Assembly (NCBI GenBank): GCA_900539605.1
Contig: UQCS01000016.1
Coordinates: 1 to 34,001 of the forward strand
Direction: 5' to 3'
From: an uncultured Azospirillum sp.
GTDB lineage: Bacteria; Pseudomonadota; Alphaproteobacteria; RF32; CAG-239
Length of the DNA stretch: 34,001 nucleotides
The position numbers were made by a program, and so were the translations under genes. This document shows positions 23,576 through 31,265 of this stretch, in pieces; within the stretch, counting starts at the first letter, position 1, and every line of letters starts with the position of its first letter. The notes under the pieces are model-generated. The model was not told where the DNA came from, did not search any database, and saw only the letters and a list, made by a program, of their open reading frames with translations.

Positions 23576-25345
23576 TTACCTCTTATAAGCCGCGCGTGGG
23601 CAATAGTGTGTGTGCAGCAGCTTGTGGGCTTTTTCACCGTTGGGTTGGCCGATATATTCTTCATAGAGGGTTTTAATCGACTGATTATGGTGTGATAACC
23701 GGTTGGCGGCTTTCAGATCCTCATCAAACAGCCCCTTGGCGCGTTTACGGCGAATATCATCGGTAATACCGCGCGGTTTCGGTTGTCCGGGCAGCATGAC
23801 GCGCGGTTGTCCGCCACCGGCAATACAACCGCCGCGGCAGGCCATCACTTCCACAAAGTGATAAGGCGGTTCTTCGCCGGCTTCGCGGGCAGCACGAAGC
23901 CGTTCCAAGACTTTTTCAACGTTGCCGGTGCCGTGGGCGACTGCAATACGAATCGTTTTTCCTGCAATTTCGACGTCGGCCTGCTTGATGCCGTCCAACC
24001 CTTCAATTGCCCGGAAGTTCAGCTCGCCCAACTCCTGTCCGGTAATGTAAAAATAAGCCGTTCGAAGAGCTGCCGTCATCACGCCGCCGCTGGCACCGAA
24101 AATGGTACCGGCACCCGAATATTCGCCGAGCGGATTGTCGGCGGCTTCTTCGGGAAGTTTGCGAAAATCAATCCCAGCCTGCTTGATCATCCGTGCCAGT
24201 TCACGAGTGGTCAACGAAACATCAACATCTTGGAAACCGGATGAGTTCATATCTTCGCTGCGGACAATTTCCCATTTTTTGGCAGTGCAGGGCATAATTG
24301 AGATGACGCGAATGCGAGCTGGATCAAGTCCCATTTTGTCGGCATAATAGGTCTTGGCCAACGCGCCGACCATTGATTGCGGCGATTTGCAGGTAGAGAA
24401 ATGCGCAATCATATCCTGATGATATTTTTCCAACAGGTCGACCCAGGCCGGGCAACAGCTGGTAAACATCGGCAGACTTTGCGGTTCTTCGGTAAAGCGG
24501 CGTACAAATTCGGTCGCTTCTTCGATAATGGTCAAATCGGCGCCGAAGTTGGTGTCAAAAATGCGTTTAAAGCCCATCCGCCGCAACGCGGCATAGGTCT
24601 TTCCGGTTAAGTTTTCGCCGAATTCATAACCGAATTCTTCACCGATAGCCACCCGAACTGCTGGCGCAATCTGAACAATGGTATAGAGACTGTTGTCATT
24701 GAGCATGTCCCACACTTTCTGAGTTTCGTCATATTCGACGATGGCGCCGGTGGGGCAATGGGCAGAACATTGACCGCATTTGATGCATGGGCTGTCTGCC
24801 AGATTGATGCCGTTGGCTGCCGTTACCCGAGTGGCCAGGCCGCGGTTGAGGTAACCCAGTGCCCATACGTTTTGCTGGTTTTGGCAGACTTCGACACAAC
24901 GGCCGCAAAGGATGCATTTGCTTGAGTCAAGCACCAACGCTTTGGTCGAATCGTCGATCGGCCAACGTTTGGTGAGGTTGGGCAAAGTCGCTTCCTTGAT
25001 GCCGAAGGTGTTGCTCAGATCCTGGAGTTCGCAGTGTCCGGAGCGGATGCAGGTCAGGCAGGCGTTGGGGTGGTTGCTTAAAATCAGCTTGAGAACGGTG
25101 CGGCGTACTTCCACCAGTTCGGCGTCGGAAGTAATCACTTCCATTCCTTCGGCCACCGGGGTGCAACAGGAACGCATGATGCGGCCGTTGACTTTGACGA
25201 TGCAAATGCCGCATCCGGCAGTAGCGTCGACGTCGGGATGTTTGCATAAGGTCGGAATCTCGATATGAACGCTTCGTGCGGCTTCTAAGATCGAAGTTCC
25301 GGCAGTTACTTCAACATCGTAATTGTCAATTTTCAGTTTTACCAT
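23576..25345 (-). CDS. hydA: NADH-linked [FeFe]-hydrogenase catalytic subunit
   Basis: Reduces protons to H2 at the H-cluster. 589 residues, with all cluster ligands visible: N-terminal [2Fe-2S] C34, C45, C48, C60; His-ligated [4Fe-4S] H92, C96, C99, C105; two ferredoxin-type [4Fe-4S] sites C144/147/150/154 and C187/190/193/197; H-cluster motifs TSCCPAW (295-301, C297 being the proton-relay cysteine), MPCTAKKWE (351-359) and EVMACRGGC (499-507). The C-terminal small-subunit-like domain ends near LLHTHYCP. It lacks the extra C-terminal [2Fe-2S] domain of the Thermotoga enzyme. Its ATG overlaps the hydB stop (TAATG) with GGAGG upstream, so the three subunits are made as one unit. Enzyme should be oxygen-sensitive and cytoplasmic. 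Confidence 0.96.
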   Translation of the reverse strand: MVKLKIDNYDVEVTAGTSILEAARSVHIEIPTLCKHPDVDATAGCGICIVKVNGRIMRSCCTPVAEGMEVITSDAELVEVRRTVLKLILSNHPNACLTCIRSGHCELQDLSNTFGIKEATLPNLTKRWPIDDSTKALVLDSSKCILCGRCVEVCQNQQNVWALGYLNRGLATRVTAANGINLADSPCIKCGQCSAHCPTGAIVEYDETQKVWDMLNDNSLYTIVQIAPAVRVAIGEEFGYEFGENLTGKTYAALRRMGFKRIFDTNFGADLTIIEEATEFVRRFTEEPQSLPMFTSCCPAWVDLLEKYHQDMIAHFSTCKSPQSMVGALAKTYYADKMGLDPARIRVISIMPCTAKKWEIVRSEDMNSSGFQDVDVSLTTRELARMIKQAGIDFRKLPEEAADNPLGEYSGAGTIFGASGGVMTAALRTAYFYITGQELGELNFRAIEGLDGIKQADVEIAGKTIRIAVAHGTGNVEKVLERLRAAREAGEEPPYHFVEVMACRGGCIAGGGQPRVMLPGQPKPRGITDDIRRKRAKGLFDEDLKAANRLSHHNQSIKTLYEEYIGQPNGEKAHKLLHTHYCPRAAYKR

Positions 25346-27042
25346 TATTTAGCCTCCGTGATTTTGTCCTGATTGCCGGCCACCTTGGCTTCGTATTCTT
25401 CGCCGAAGAAACGCATGGTGGAAAGAATCGGGTTGGGTGCGGTTTGTCCGAGTCCGCACAGTGACGCCTTTTGCATGGCGACGGCAATTTTGCGCAGTTC
25501 TTCAATGTCTTTGCGGGTACCTTTGCCTTTGGCAATTTTTTCCAGCAGCAGCAACATCTGCTTACCGCCGATGCGGCAGGGTGCGCATTTGCCGCAGGAT
25601 TCGTCGACGGTAAAATCAAGATAGAATTTGGCAATATCCACCATATCAGCGGTTTCGTCCATCACGATCATGCCGCCCGAACCCATAATGGAACCGACTT
25701 TTTTGAGTTCTTCGTAACAAACCGGCAAATCGATGTTCGAAGCCGGAATAACCCCGCCCGACGGGCCGCCGGTCTGGACCGCCTTCAGTTTTTTGCCGTT
25801 GGGAACGCCGCCGCCGATCTGATTGACGATTTCGTCAATGGTTGTGCCCATCGGAACTTCAATCAATCCGGAATGTTCTACCTGACCGGTCAGGGCAAAT
25901 ACTTTGGTACCTTTTGAAGTTTCGGTACCGAAAGAAGCAAACCAATCAGCGCCTTTGAGGATAATCGGCGCCACGTTGGCGAGGGTTTCGACGTTGTTGA
26001 TACAACTCGGTTTGTCCCATAGGCCGACTTCGGTCGGATAAGGCGGACGCGGACGCGGGGTGCCGCGTTTGCCTTCGATCGAGTGGATGAGGGCGGTTTC
26101 CTCACCGCAAACGAAAGCGCCGGCACCGAGACGGATGTCGATGTTGAAGTTGAAACCGGTGCCCATGATGTTGTTACCGAGCAGACGGTTTTTCTTACAG
26201 GCTTTGATCGCTTTTTCGATTCTTTCTACCGCTAGCGGATATTCGGCACGAATATAAAACCATCCTTCGGTGGCGCCGATGGCGTAGGCGGCAATCATCA
26301 TGCCTTCGATAACATCATGAGGGTTGGACTCCAAAATACTACGGTCCATATAAGCACCGGGATCGCCTTCATCACCGTTGCAGATGATGAACTTATCGTC
26401 AACAACCGGAACTTTGGCCGCCAGTTCCCATTTGAGACCGGTCGGAAAACCGGCGCCGCCGCGGCCGCGCAGGCCCGATTTCTTAATTTCGGCCGCGACT
26501 TCGGCCGGTGTCATGGTTTTGAGAACCTTCTCCAATGCCAGATAACCGCCGCGGGCAATGTATTCGTGAATATCTTCGGGATCAAGATGCCCGGCCTGTT
26601 TCAAGACCACTTTTTCCTGCTTGGTGAAGAATGGTAGCTCGAGGGACAGCACATATTTGTTCAAAAATTCGGGCAATTCGAAAGTTTCGCCTTCCTCTAA
26701 TTTGAGTGCCGGAATAACATGTTCGGAAATGATGATGCGTGCCACCAGCGGTTCCAGCCGTTTGTAAAGAACGTCTTTCTGTCCCTTGATTTCGACTCGT
26801 ACCAGCGGCCCCTGAGCGCATAACCCCATGCAACCGGTGGCCACGATGCGTACTTTGCCTTCCAGTCCGTGTTCGGCCACTGCTGATTTCAGCAAGTCGA
26901 GAATATCGTCGCTGCCCGAAGACTTGCAACCGGTGGAGTGGCAGCAATATATGTTACAGACAAAACGGTCAAGATCCTGCCGTTTGTTCTTGGCAATTTC
27001 GTGGATATCGAATCTTTTGTCAATCTCATTCATATCAACCAT
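25345..27042 (-). CDS. hydB: NADH-binding (NuoF-like) subunit of the [FeFe]-hydrogenase
   Basis: Passes electrons between NADH and the hydrogenase through FMN and Fe-S clusters. From the chosen ATG it has 565 residues. Residues about 25-80 are a thioredoxin-like [2Fe-2S] domain (CCHSTGC ... GCMGLC). The NuoF core follows: FMN-binding RGRGGAGFPTGLKWE (192-206), NGDEGDPGAYMDR (222-234), NADH-binding GEETALIHSIEG, and the [4Fe-4S] ligands C483, C486, C489, C529. The protein stops 36 residues after the last ligand, so the C-terminal two-cluster ferredoxin domain of electron-bifurcating HydB is absent. Start at 27042: AAGGAG lies seven bases upstream; the longer frame to 27108 lies inside hydC. 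It overlaps hydC by eight bases. Confidence 0.95.
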   Translation of the reverse strand: MVDMNEIDKRFDIHEIAKNKRQDLDRFVCNIYCCHSTGCKSSGSDDILDLLKSAVAEHGLEGKVRIVATGCMGLCAQGPLVRVEIKGQKDVLYKRLEPLVARIIISEHVIPALKLEEGETFELPEFLNKYVLSLELPFFTKQEKVVLKQAGHLDPEDIHEYIARGGYLALEKVLKTMTPAEVAAEIKKSGLRGRGGAGFPTGLKWELAAKVPVVDDKFIICNGDEGDPGAYMDRSILESNPHDVIEGMMIAAYAIGATEGWFYIRAEYPLAVERIEKAIKACKKNRLLGNNIMGTGFNFNIDIRLGAGAFVCGEETALIHSIEGKRGTPRPRPPYPTEVGLWDKPSCINNVETLANVAPIILKGADWFASFGTETSKGTKVFALTGQVEHSGLIEVPMGTTIDEIVNQIGGGVPNGKKLKAVQTGGPSGGVIPASNIDLPVCYEELKKVGSIMGSGGMIVMDETADMVDIAKFYLDFTVDESCGKCAPCRIGGKQMLLLLEKIAKGKGTRKDIEELRKIAVAMQKASLCGLGQTAPNPILSTMRFFGEEYEAKVAGNQDKITEAK

Positions 27043-27529
27043 GGGCCAGCTCCTTGTCTTCGTCGTCAAATTTTTTGCGCCATTCGTCAATAATATTGTG
27101 AACATCACCGACGGTTACGCGGCCGTATGTTTTGCCGTTGACCACACATACCGGTGCCAGACCGCAACAGCCGACGCAGCGGACGCATTGCAGGTGAAAA
27201 GTGCGGTCGGGGGTGCTTTCACCCTCGCTGATTCCAAGCTCTTTTTTAAATTCTTCGAGAACTTTGTCGTTTCCTTTTAAATAACAGGCGGTTCCGGTAC
27301 ATACCGAAATAACCGCCTTGCCGGGTGCTTCCAGCTTGAAAAAATTGTAAAAGGTGAGAACTTCGTAAATCCGGGCCAGCGGAATGTTCATCGCTCGGGC
27401 AATTTCCAGTGCGTCTTCCCACGGAACATAGCCCTTGACATCCTGAATTTCATGGAGGGCCATAATCAGCGACCCCCTCTTTTTGCGCCATTTGGCGGCG
27501 ACTTGCGTTGCAACAGAAGTATCGCCCAT
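27035..27529 (-). CDS. hydC: NuoE-like [2Fe-2S] subunit of the [FeFe]-hydrogenase
   Basis: 164 residues, the usual NuoE/HydC size. The N-terminal helical part (ALHEIQDVKGYVPWEDALEIARAMN) and the thioredoxin-fold part with C77-x4-C82 (CTGTAC) and C118-x3-C122 (CVGCC) give the four [2Fe-2S] ligands. It joins HydB to form the NADH-oxidising module. First gene of hydC-hydB-hydA, with AGGAGG ahead of the ATG and a well-formed promoter/operator upstream, so it probably controls expression of the whole complex. Confidence 0.95.
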   Translation of the reverse strand: MGDTSVATQVAAKWRKKRGSLIMALHEIQDVKGYVPWEDALEIARAMNIPLARIYEVLTFYNFFKLEAPGKAVISVCTGTACYLKGNDKVLEEFKKELGISEGESTPDRTFHLQCVRCVGCCGLAPVCVVNGKTYGRVTVGDVHNIIDEWRKKFDDEDKELAHG

Positions 27530-27564
27530 ATACTTGACCTCCTAAAGTAAATTGTCTATGTGCT

Positions 27565-27602
27565 TATGCTATCAGCATATTCGTAAAAATATGATTGCAC
27601 AA
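27565..27602 (-). promoter_or_regulatory. hyd operon promoter with dyad over the -10 box
   Basis: On the minus strand TTGTGC (27597-27602) and TATGCT (27574-27579) are exactly 17 bases apart. The -10 box is the first arm of a perfect 6-3-6 inverted repeat, TATGCT-GAT-AGCATA (27565-27579), so a protein binding it would cover the -10 element and repress. The dyad matches neither FNR (TTGAT-N4-ATCAA) nor the Rex consensus as I know them. Confidence 0.6.
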
Positions 27603-27638
27603 GTCTAAAAAAATATACTTCTTGATAACTCGAAGGTT

Positions 27639-29684
27639 TTATAAATGGCCTTTTTTGAATAATTGGCGATATTTGTAGATGCTGCCGCCTTCGACGTTCC
27701 AGCTGAAGTCTTTTTGCATGGCGTTAATCGTCATCCGGTGCAGCAGATCAAAATGGCGGTAAAAGGTTTCTAGTGCCTTGATCAGAGTTTCGGCATAAGC
27801 GTTAACATTGTTTTTCAACCGCTGAGCGGTGAGGTTGTTGCCGTAGACCCGTCGTTTGTGGGAAGAGAAAAACACTTCGGTGCGAAAACCGTCAATGCCG
27901 TGATCAACGGTGTCAACCAGGCCGCCGGTGGACATTGTGACCGGCAGCACGCCTTTGGCCATCGCTTCCATCTGATTGAGACCGCAGGGCTCGAAGCGGC
28001 TCGGCATCAGATAAAAATCGGAAGCCAGCTGGATCGCATAAGCAAAATCGTCAAGATAACCGCGAAAGACAAATATGCGTTCGCCGCATTTGGGATGGGT
28101 GGCCATGATGCGGTCTTTGAGGTTGGTGAGATGTTCAAAACATTTGTTGTCGCCGGCGCCCCCGAGAATGAAAATCGGCATTTCGATATTTTTAAGGGCA
28201 CCGAATTTATCGCACAAGCTGATAATTGCCTGAGCGGCAATGTCATAACCTTTTTGTTCAACCAGCCGGCTGGTGGCGCAAACAACCGGGGTGCGGGCAA
28301 TGTTTTTGATTTTTTTGCTAAGGTCGTCAAATTTATAAGTGTCGATCAGCGGAATTACTTTCTGCTTATATTCGGGATCGGCGGCGATTTTGGAAATCAG
28401 GCGGATGAATTCTTTTTTGTTCTCCAGTTTGGCATCCAAATGATCTTCGTCGTAAAATTTGAAATGAAACGGCGCAAAGTACTGGTTGATGGCCTCAATA
28501 CGGTCCGGGTTGGGGGTGATCAGCTTTTTGTCATATCCGTTGACAATCCCGAAAAAGTTGCGGTGGTCTTTACGGATTTTTAGGATATCGCGAAAATCAA
28601 ATCCGAAATCGAGTTCTTTGGAAACCTCTTCCATATAGTTTTTAGAAACGGTGACCACCCGGTCGGCAAGATGAAAATTGCATGAGGCCTGATTGTAACA
28701 GTCATAGACGATCAGAGTGTGACAGGTGCGGGGATTGCTGTTTTTAATCGCTTTGGCGTTTTTAAAGACGATACCGGCCATGTTTTCATACAGCGAATTC
28801 AGAATTTTTGACGTGTTTTCATAATCCCAGCCCTGATAACCGAGGTGATGAGCGAGATGGATCACCGGCAGGTTTTTCAGTTTTTCGCACAACTGCGGCG
28901 AAATCAATCCTGCTTCCTGCTGGGCAATCGAAAAATATTTGGTCAGTCCGGCAAGGGCGCCGCTGTGCCAGTCGTTGGCGATCAGCAGGTTGGGTGCGGC
29001 CAGTGCAGTTTTGTTTTTTTGCAGCAAAGTTTTAACCAGGATGTAAACCGCTTTGGAGAAAAAGGCGAAGCGTTCGACCTCGTTGATATGAAATTCATTT
29101 AGAATATAGCAACCGTCCTGAGCCGGGTTGTTTTCGGGATGCGGATTAATGGAGAAAAAACGGTCGTTTTGCAAAAAGATATATTCGACGTTCTCGCGTT
29201 TGCCGCGCCATACCGTAACGTTGTATTTAACCAACGTACTGCGGTTGCCCTGGAAGGGAACTTTGATAGTGATGATTTTTTCCAGCGAAACCGATTTTTT
29301 TTCGGCGCCGTCATAAATATTGTTTTCGAACCGGGTTTTCTTTTTGCCGGTATCGCCGATATAAAGCGGCGTTACCACCGAGACCACATCGCCGTCGGCG
29401 GCAAAACTGCGGTTAAAGGCTTCCGGCAATTCGGAAGCGACCATTCCCAAACCGCCCCATTTCATAAACACGGCAGTTTCCGCCGTCATCATCCAGGCGT
29501 TGATTTTGTCGATCTGCGGCCAGTCGTTTTTACCGAGGCACTGCCGGCGTCCCAGATTTTGGATCTCGGCCAGATTAGGTTTGTTGACAACACTAAAAGC
29601 GATGGAAAATTTTTTTAAATTAAAATTTTTGGGCAGCGGTTTAAAAACGCTGGAGTCGACTTTCGGCGTAGTAACACAATTCAT
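27639..29684 (-). CDS. glgA: Glycogen/starch synthase (GT5), enlarged form
   Basis: Adds glucose from ADP- or UDP-glucose to the growing alpha-1,4-glucan. From the chosen ATG it has 681 residues against about 480 for standard bacterial GlgA. The nucleotide-sugar motif KWGGLGMVASELPEAF (75-90) corresponds to KxGGL; the C-terminal GT-B half has RLVEQKGYDIA, FRGYLDDFAYAIQLASDFYLMPSRFEPCGLNQMEAMAKGVLPV and STGGLVDTV, the catalytic and donor-binding region of GT5. The extra length comes from an N-terminal extension of about 60 residues and insertions in the acceptor domain, as in larger GlgA forms of some anaerobes. The start at 29684 has GAGAGA upstream; a longer start at 29720 is less likely. 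No other glycogen gene is adjacent. Confidence 0.9.
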   Translation of the reverse strand: MNCVTTPKVDSSVFKPLPKNFNLKKFSIAFSVVNKPNLAEIQNLGRRQCLGKNDWPQIDKINAWMMTAETAVFMKWGGLGMVASELPEAFNRSFAADGDVVSVVTPLYIGDTGKKKTRFENNIYDGAEKKSVSLEKIITIKVPFQGNRSTLVKYNVTVWRGKRENVEYIFLQNDRFFSINPHPENNPAQDGCYILNEFHINEVERFAFFSKAVYILVKTLLQKNKTALAAPNLLIANDWHSGALAGLTKYFSIAQQEAGLISPQLCEKLKNLPVIHLAHHLGYQGWDYENTSKILNSLYENMAGIVFKNAKAIKNSNPRTCHTLIVYDCYNQASCNFHLADRVVTVSKNYMEEVSKELDFGFDFRDILKIRKDHRNFFGIVNGYDKKLITPNPDRIEAINQYFAPFHFKFYDEDHLDAKLENKKEFIRLISKIAADPEYKQKVIPLIDTYKFDDLSKKIKNIARTPVVCATSRLVEQKGYDIAAQAIISLCDKFGALKNIEMPIFILGGAGDNKCFEHLTNLKDRIMATHPKCGERIFVFRGYLDDFAYAIQLASDFYLMPSRFEPCGLNQMEAMAKGVLPVTMSTGGLVDTVDHGIDGFRTEVFFSSHKRRVYGNNLTAQRLKNNVNAYAETLIKALETFYRHFDLLHRMTINAMQKDFSWNVEGGSIYKYRQLFKKGHL

Positions 29685-29776
29685 ATCATCTCTCTCAATA
29701 GTCAGAATAATCAATAACAAGAGAATATATTGTCTGTTTTAAGAATTAATTAAAAAGGCAATAGAAACTTCTCCCC

Positions 29777-29805
29777 TTGACTTGTTTATCTTTAATCATT
29801 AAATG
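29777..29805 (+). promoter_or_regulatory. Promoter of grpE
   Basis: TTGACT (29777-29782), 17 bases, then TAAATG (29800-29805). The palindrome TTTAAT-C-ATTAAA (29791-29803) overlaps the -10 box. No sigma-32 consensus is seen. Confidence 0.5.
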
Positions 29806-29854
29806 TTGTATATAAGAAATATACGCGCTTTATAAAAAAATTAAAGAGGGAAAA

Positions 29855-30415
29855 ATGAAAAACGATAAAAAAGAGTATAACTCTGAACCGGATGACTGCA
29901 TTGAGGCCGAGAATATCAGAGAACAGGTTGAAAATACGGAAGAAAATCTACCTCAAAACGAACCGGAAACCGACAAGCTCAAACAGGAAAACGCCAAATT
30001 GAAAGACGATTACCTGCGGGCATACGCCGAACTCGAAAACACTAAAAAAAGGTGCGCTCAGGAGTTGGAGAAAAACTCAAAATATGCGATCGCTTCATTT
30101 GCCAAAGAAATGCTGTCGGTGGCGGACAACCTCCACCGTGCGCTGCTTGCCGCTGCCGAAGCCGGCGGCGAAGAGTGCGCTCAGCTGAAAAAAGGCGTGG
30201 AATTAACCGAATCGGAACTCAGCAAAGTTCTGGCCAAATTCGGGGTAACCAAAATGGATCCGATGGGCAAGGTTTTTGATCCTTCGTTTCATCAGGTGGT
30301 TCAGGAGGTCGAAGATAAATCGAAGCCTGCCGGCACCGTGGTGGCCGAGTTGCAGACCGGTTATATGATTAATGACCGGATTTTGCGGGAAGCGATGGTC
30401 GTGGTGACCAGATAA
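29855..30415 (+). CDS. grpE: Nucleotide exchange factor GrpE
   Basis: Releases ADP from DnaK during chaperone cycling. 186 residues, typical length. The acidic disordered N-terminus (1-40) leads to the long dimerisation helix (KLKDDYLRAYAELENTKKR), then the four-helix region (FAKEMLSVADNLHRAL) and the beta-domain containing GVTKMDPMGKVFDPSFHQ and VVAELQTGYMINDRILREAMVVV, the GrpE signature. AAAGAGGG precedes the start. dnaK and dnaJ are not adjacent, so the heat-shock genes are dispersed. Confidence 0.97.
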   Translation: MKNDKKEYNSEPDDCIEAENIREQVENTEENLPQNEPETDKLKQENAKLKDDYLRAYAELENTKKRCAQELEKNSKYAIASFAKEMLSVADNLHRALLAAAEAGGEECAQLKKGVELTESELSKVLAKFGVTKMDPMGKVFDPSFHQVVQEVEDKSKPAGTVVAELQTGYMINDRILREAMVVVTR

Positions 30416-30446
30416 TGTCGGTGCGTCCAACGAAATCATAAAAACA

Positions 30447-30472
30447 AAAACCCCGCCTCAGTGCGGGGTTTT
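30447..30472. terminator. Bidirectional terminator between grpE and tRNA-Arg
   Basis: AAAACCCCGC and GCGGGGTTTT form a strong stem with T runs in both directions, serving grpE (plus) and tRNA-Arg (minus). Confidence 0.93.
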
Positions 30473-30482
30473 ATAATAAATC

Positions 30483-30559
30483 TGGCGTGCCCGAAGGGAT
30501 TCGAACCCATGACCTTTGGCGTCGGAGGCCAACACTCTATCCAGCTGAGCTACGGGCAC
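30483..30559 (-). tRNA. tRNA-Arg (anticodon CCG)
   Basis: On the minus strand: acceptor GTGCCCG/CGGGCAC, D stem GCTC/GAGT, anticodon stem TTGGC/GCCAA with loop CTCCGAC (anticodon CCG, reads CGG), T arm GGTTCGAAT, discriminator G and encoded CCA. 77 bases. Confidence 0.96.
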
Positions 30560-30582
30560 ATAACAATCAAAACGAGATACTA

Positions 30583-30611
30583 ATAATACACTTTTCTTAA
30601 AAATGCTACAA
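30583..30611 (-). promoter_or_regulatory. Promoter of tRNA-Arg
   Basis: On the minus strand TTGTAG (30606-30611), 17 bases, TATTAT (30583-30588), ending about 24 bases before the tRNA. Confidence 0.6.
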
Positions 30612-30636
30612 TTTTTTTTATTTTATCAAATAATTC

Positions 30637-30665
30637 TTGACTTTTTGCTCAACTCTGGCTATTAA
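30637..30665 (+). promoter_or_regulatory. Promoter of rpmB
   Basis: TTGACT (30637-30642), 17 bases, TATTAA (30660-30665), leaving a leader of some 25 bases before the gene. Confidence 0.65.
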
Positions 30666-30698
30666 CAAGCAACGAGTTTGTTTTTGAGGAATAAAATT

Positions 30699-31058
30699 AT
30701 GGTTAAAAAATGTGATATTACCGGCACCGGCGTTATGAGCGGAAATAATGTTAGCCATGCTAACAACCATAGCCGTCGTCGTTTTATGCCGAACTTGCAA
30801 GTAGTTTCTCTGTTCAGCGAAGCCTTGAACAAGTTTTTCAAATTGAGAATCTGCTCTAAAACGCTGCGTTCGATTGAGCATAACGGCGGTTTGGATTCTT
30901 ACTTGGAATCTACTTCCAGCAATAAGCTCACCGATGAAGCTTTGAAGATCAAAAAAGCGGTTGTCAAGAAAAAAGGCCCGGCTGAAAAACCGGCAGCTGC
31001 CGCTAAAAAAGCAACACCGGCCCGCATTGCCAAAAAGGCTGCCAAAGCTGCCGAGTAG
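30699..31058 (+). CDS. rpmB: Ribosomal protein bL28 with basic C-terminal tail
   Basis: 119 residues. The start MVKKCDITGTGVMSGNNVSHANNHSRRR and the following FMPNLQ are the conserved L28 N-terminus; LRICSKTLRSIEHNGGLDSYL is the conserved second half. The last 30 or so residues are a Lys/Ala/Pro-rich tail (KKKGPAEKP...KKAAKAAE) beyond the normal L28 end, likely disordered and rRNA-binding. The start at 30699 is chosen for GAGGA eight bases upstream and the family N-terminus. Own promoter and tandem terminators make it monocistronic. Confidence 0.97.
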   Translation: MVKKCDITGTGVMSGNNVSHANNHSRRRFMPNLQVVSLFSEALNKFFKLRICSKTLRSIEHNGGLDSYLESTSSNKLTDEALKIKKAVVKKKGPAEKPAAAAKKATPARIAKKAAKAAE

Positions 31059-31082
31059 TTTAGAAAAATATTTTGCTTTTTG

Positions 31083-31112
31083 ACACCTCCCGGGTTCGGG
31101 AGGTGTTTTTTT
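31083..31112 (+). terminator. Rho-independent terminator after rpmB (first)
   Basis: ACACCTCCCG (31083-31092) pairs with CGGGAGGTGT (31097-31106) around GGTT, followed by seven T in total. Confidence 0.95.
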
Positions 31113-31120
31113 GTATCCCG

Positions 31121-31153
31121 AAAGCCTCCGGATAACCCGGGAGGTGCTTTTTT
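31121..31153 (+). terminator. Second terminator after rpmB
   Basis: CCTCC (31125-31129) pairs with GGAGG (31140-31144), extended imperfectly by AAG/CTT, followed by T. It shares the CCTCC...CCGGGAGGTG core with the first terminator and may be a duplicated, decayed copy. Confidence 0.7.
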
Positions 31154-31265
31154 GTGTTTGTCAAATGTTGTAAAGACAGGCTAGCATTTAGAATTAAACC
31201 GCTTTTAATCCTTGCCGGAATGACTTACATCAAGCTGGATTGTAAAAGTAAGGAGGAAAAAAAGT

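Noticed and set aside
23783..24244. Long plus-strand open frames opposite hydA and hydB
   Set aside because: They are shadows of well-conserved coding sequence on the minus strand, with no domain content of their own.
27043..27108. Longer start for hydB
   Set aside because: It overlaps hydC by 74 bases and lacks a ribosome binding site; ATG 27042 has AAGGAG seven bases upstream.
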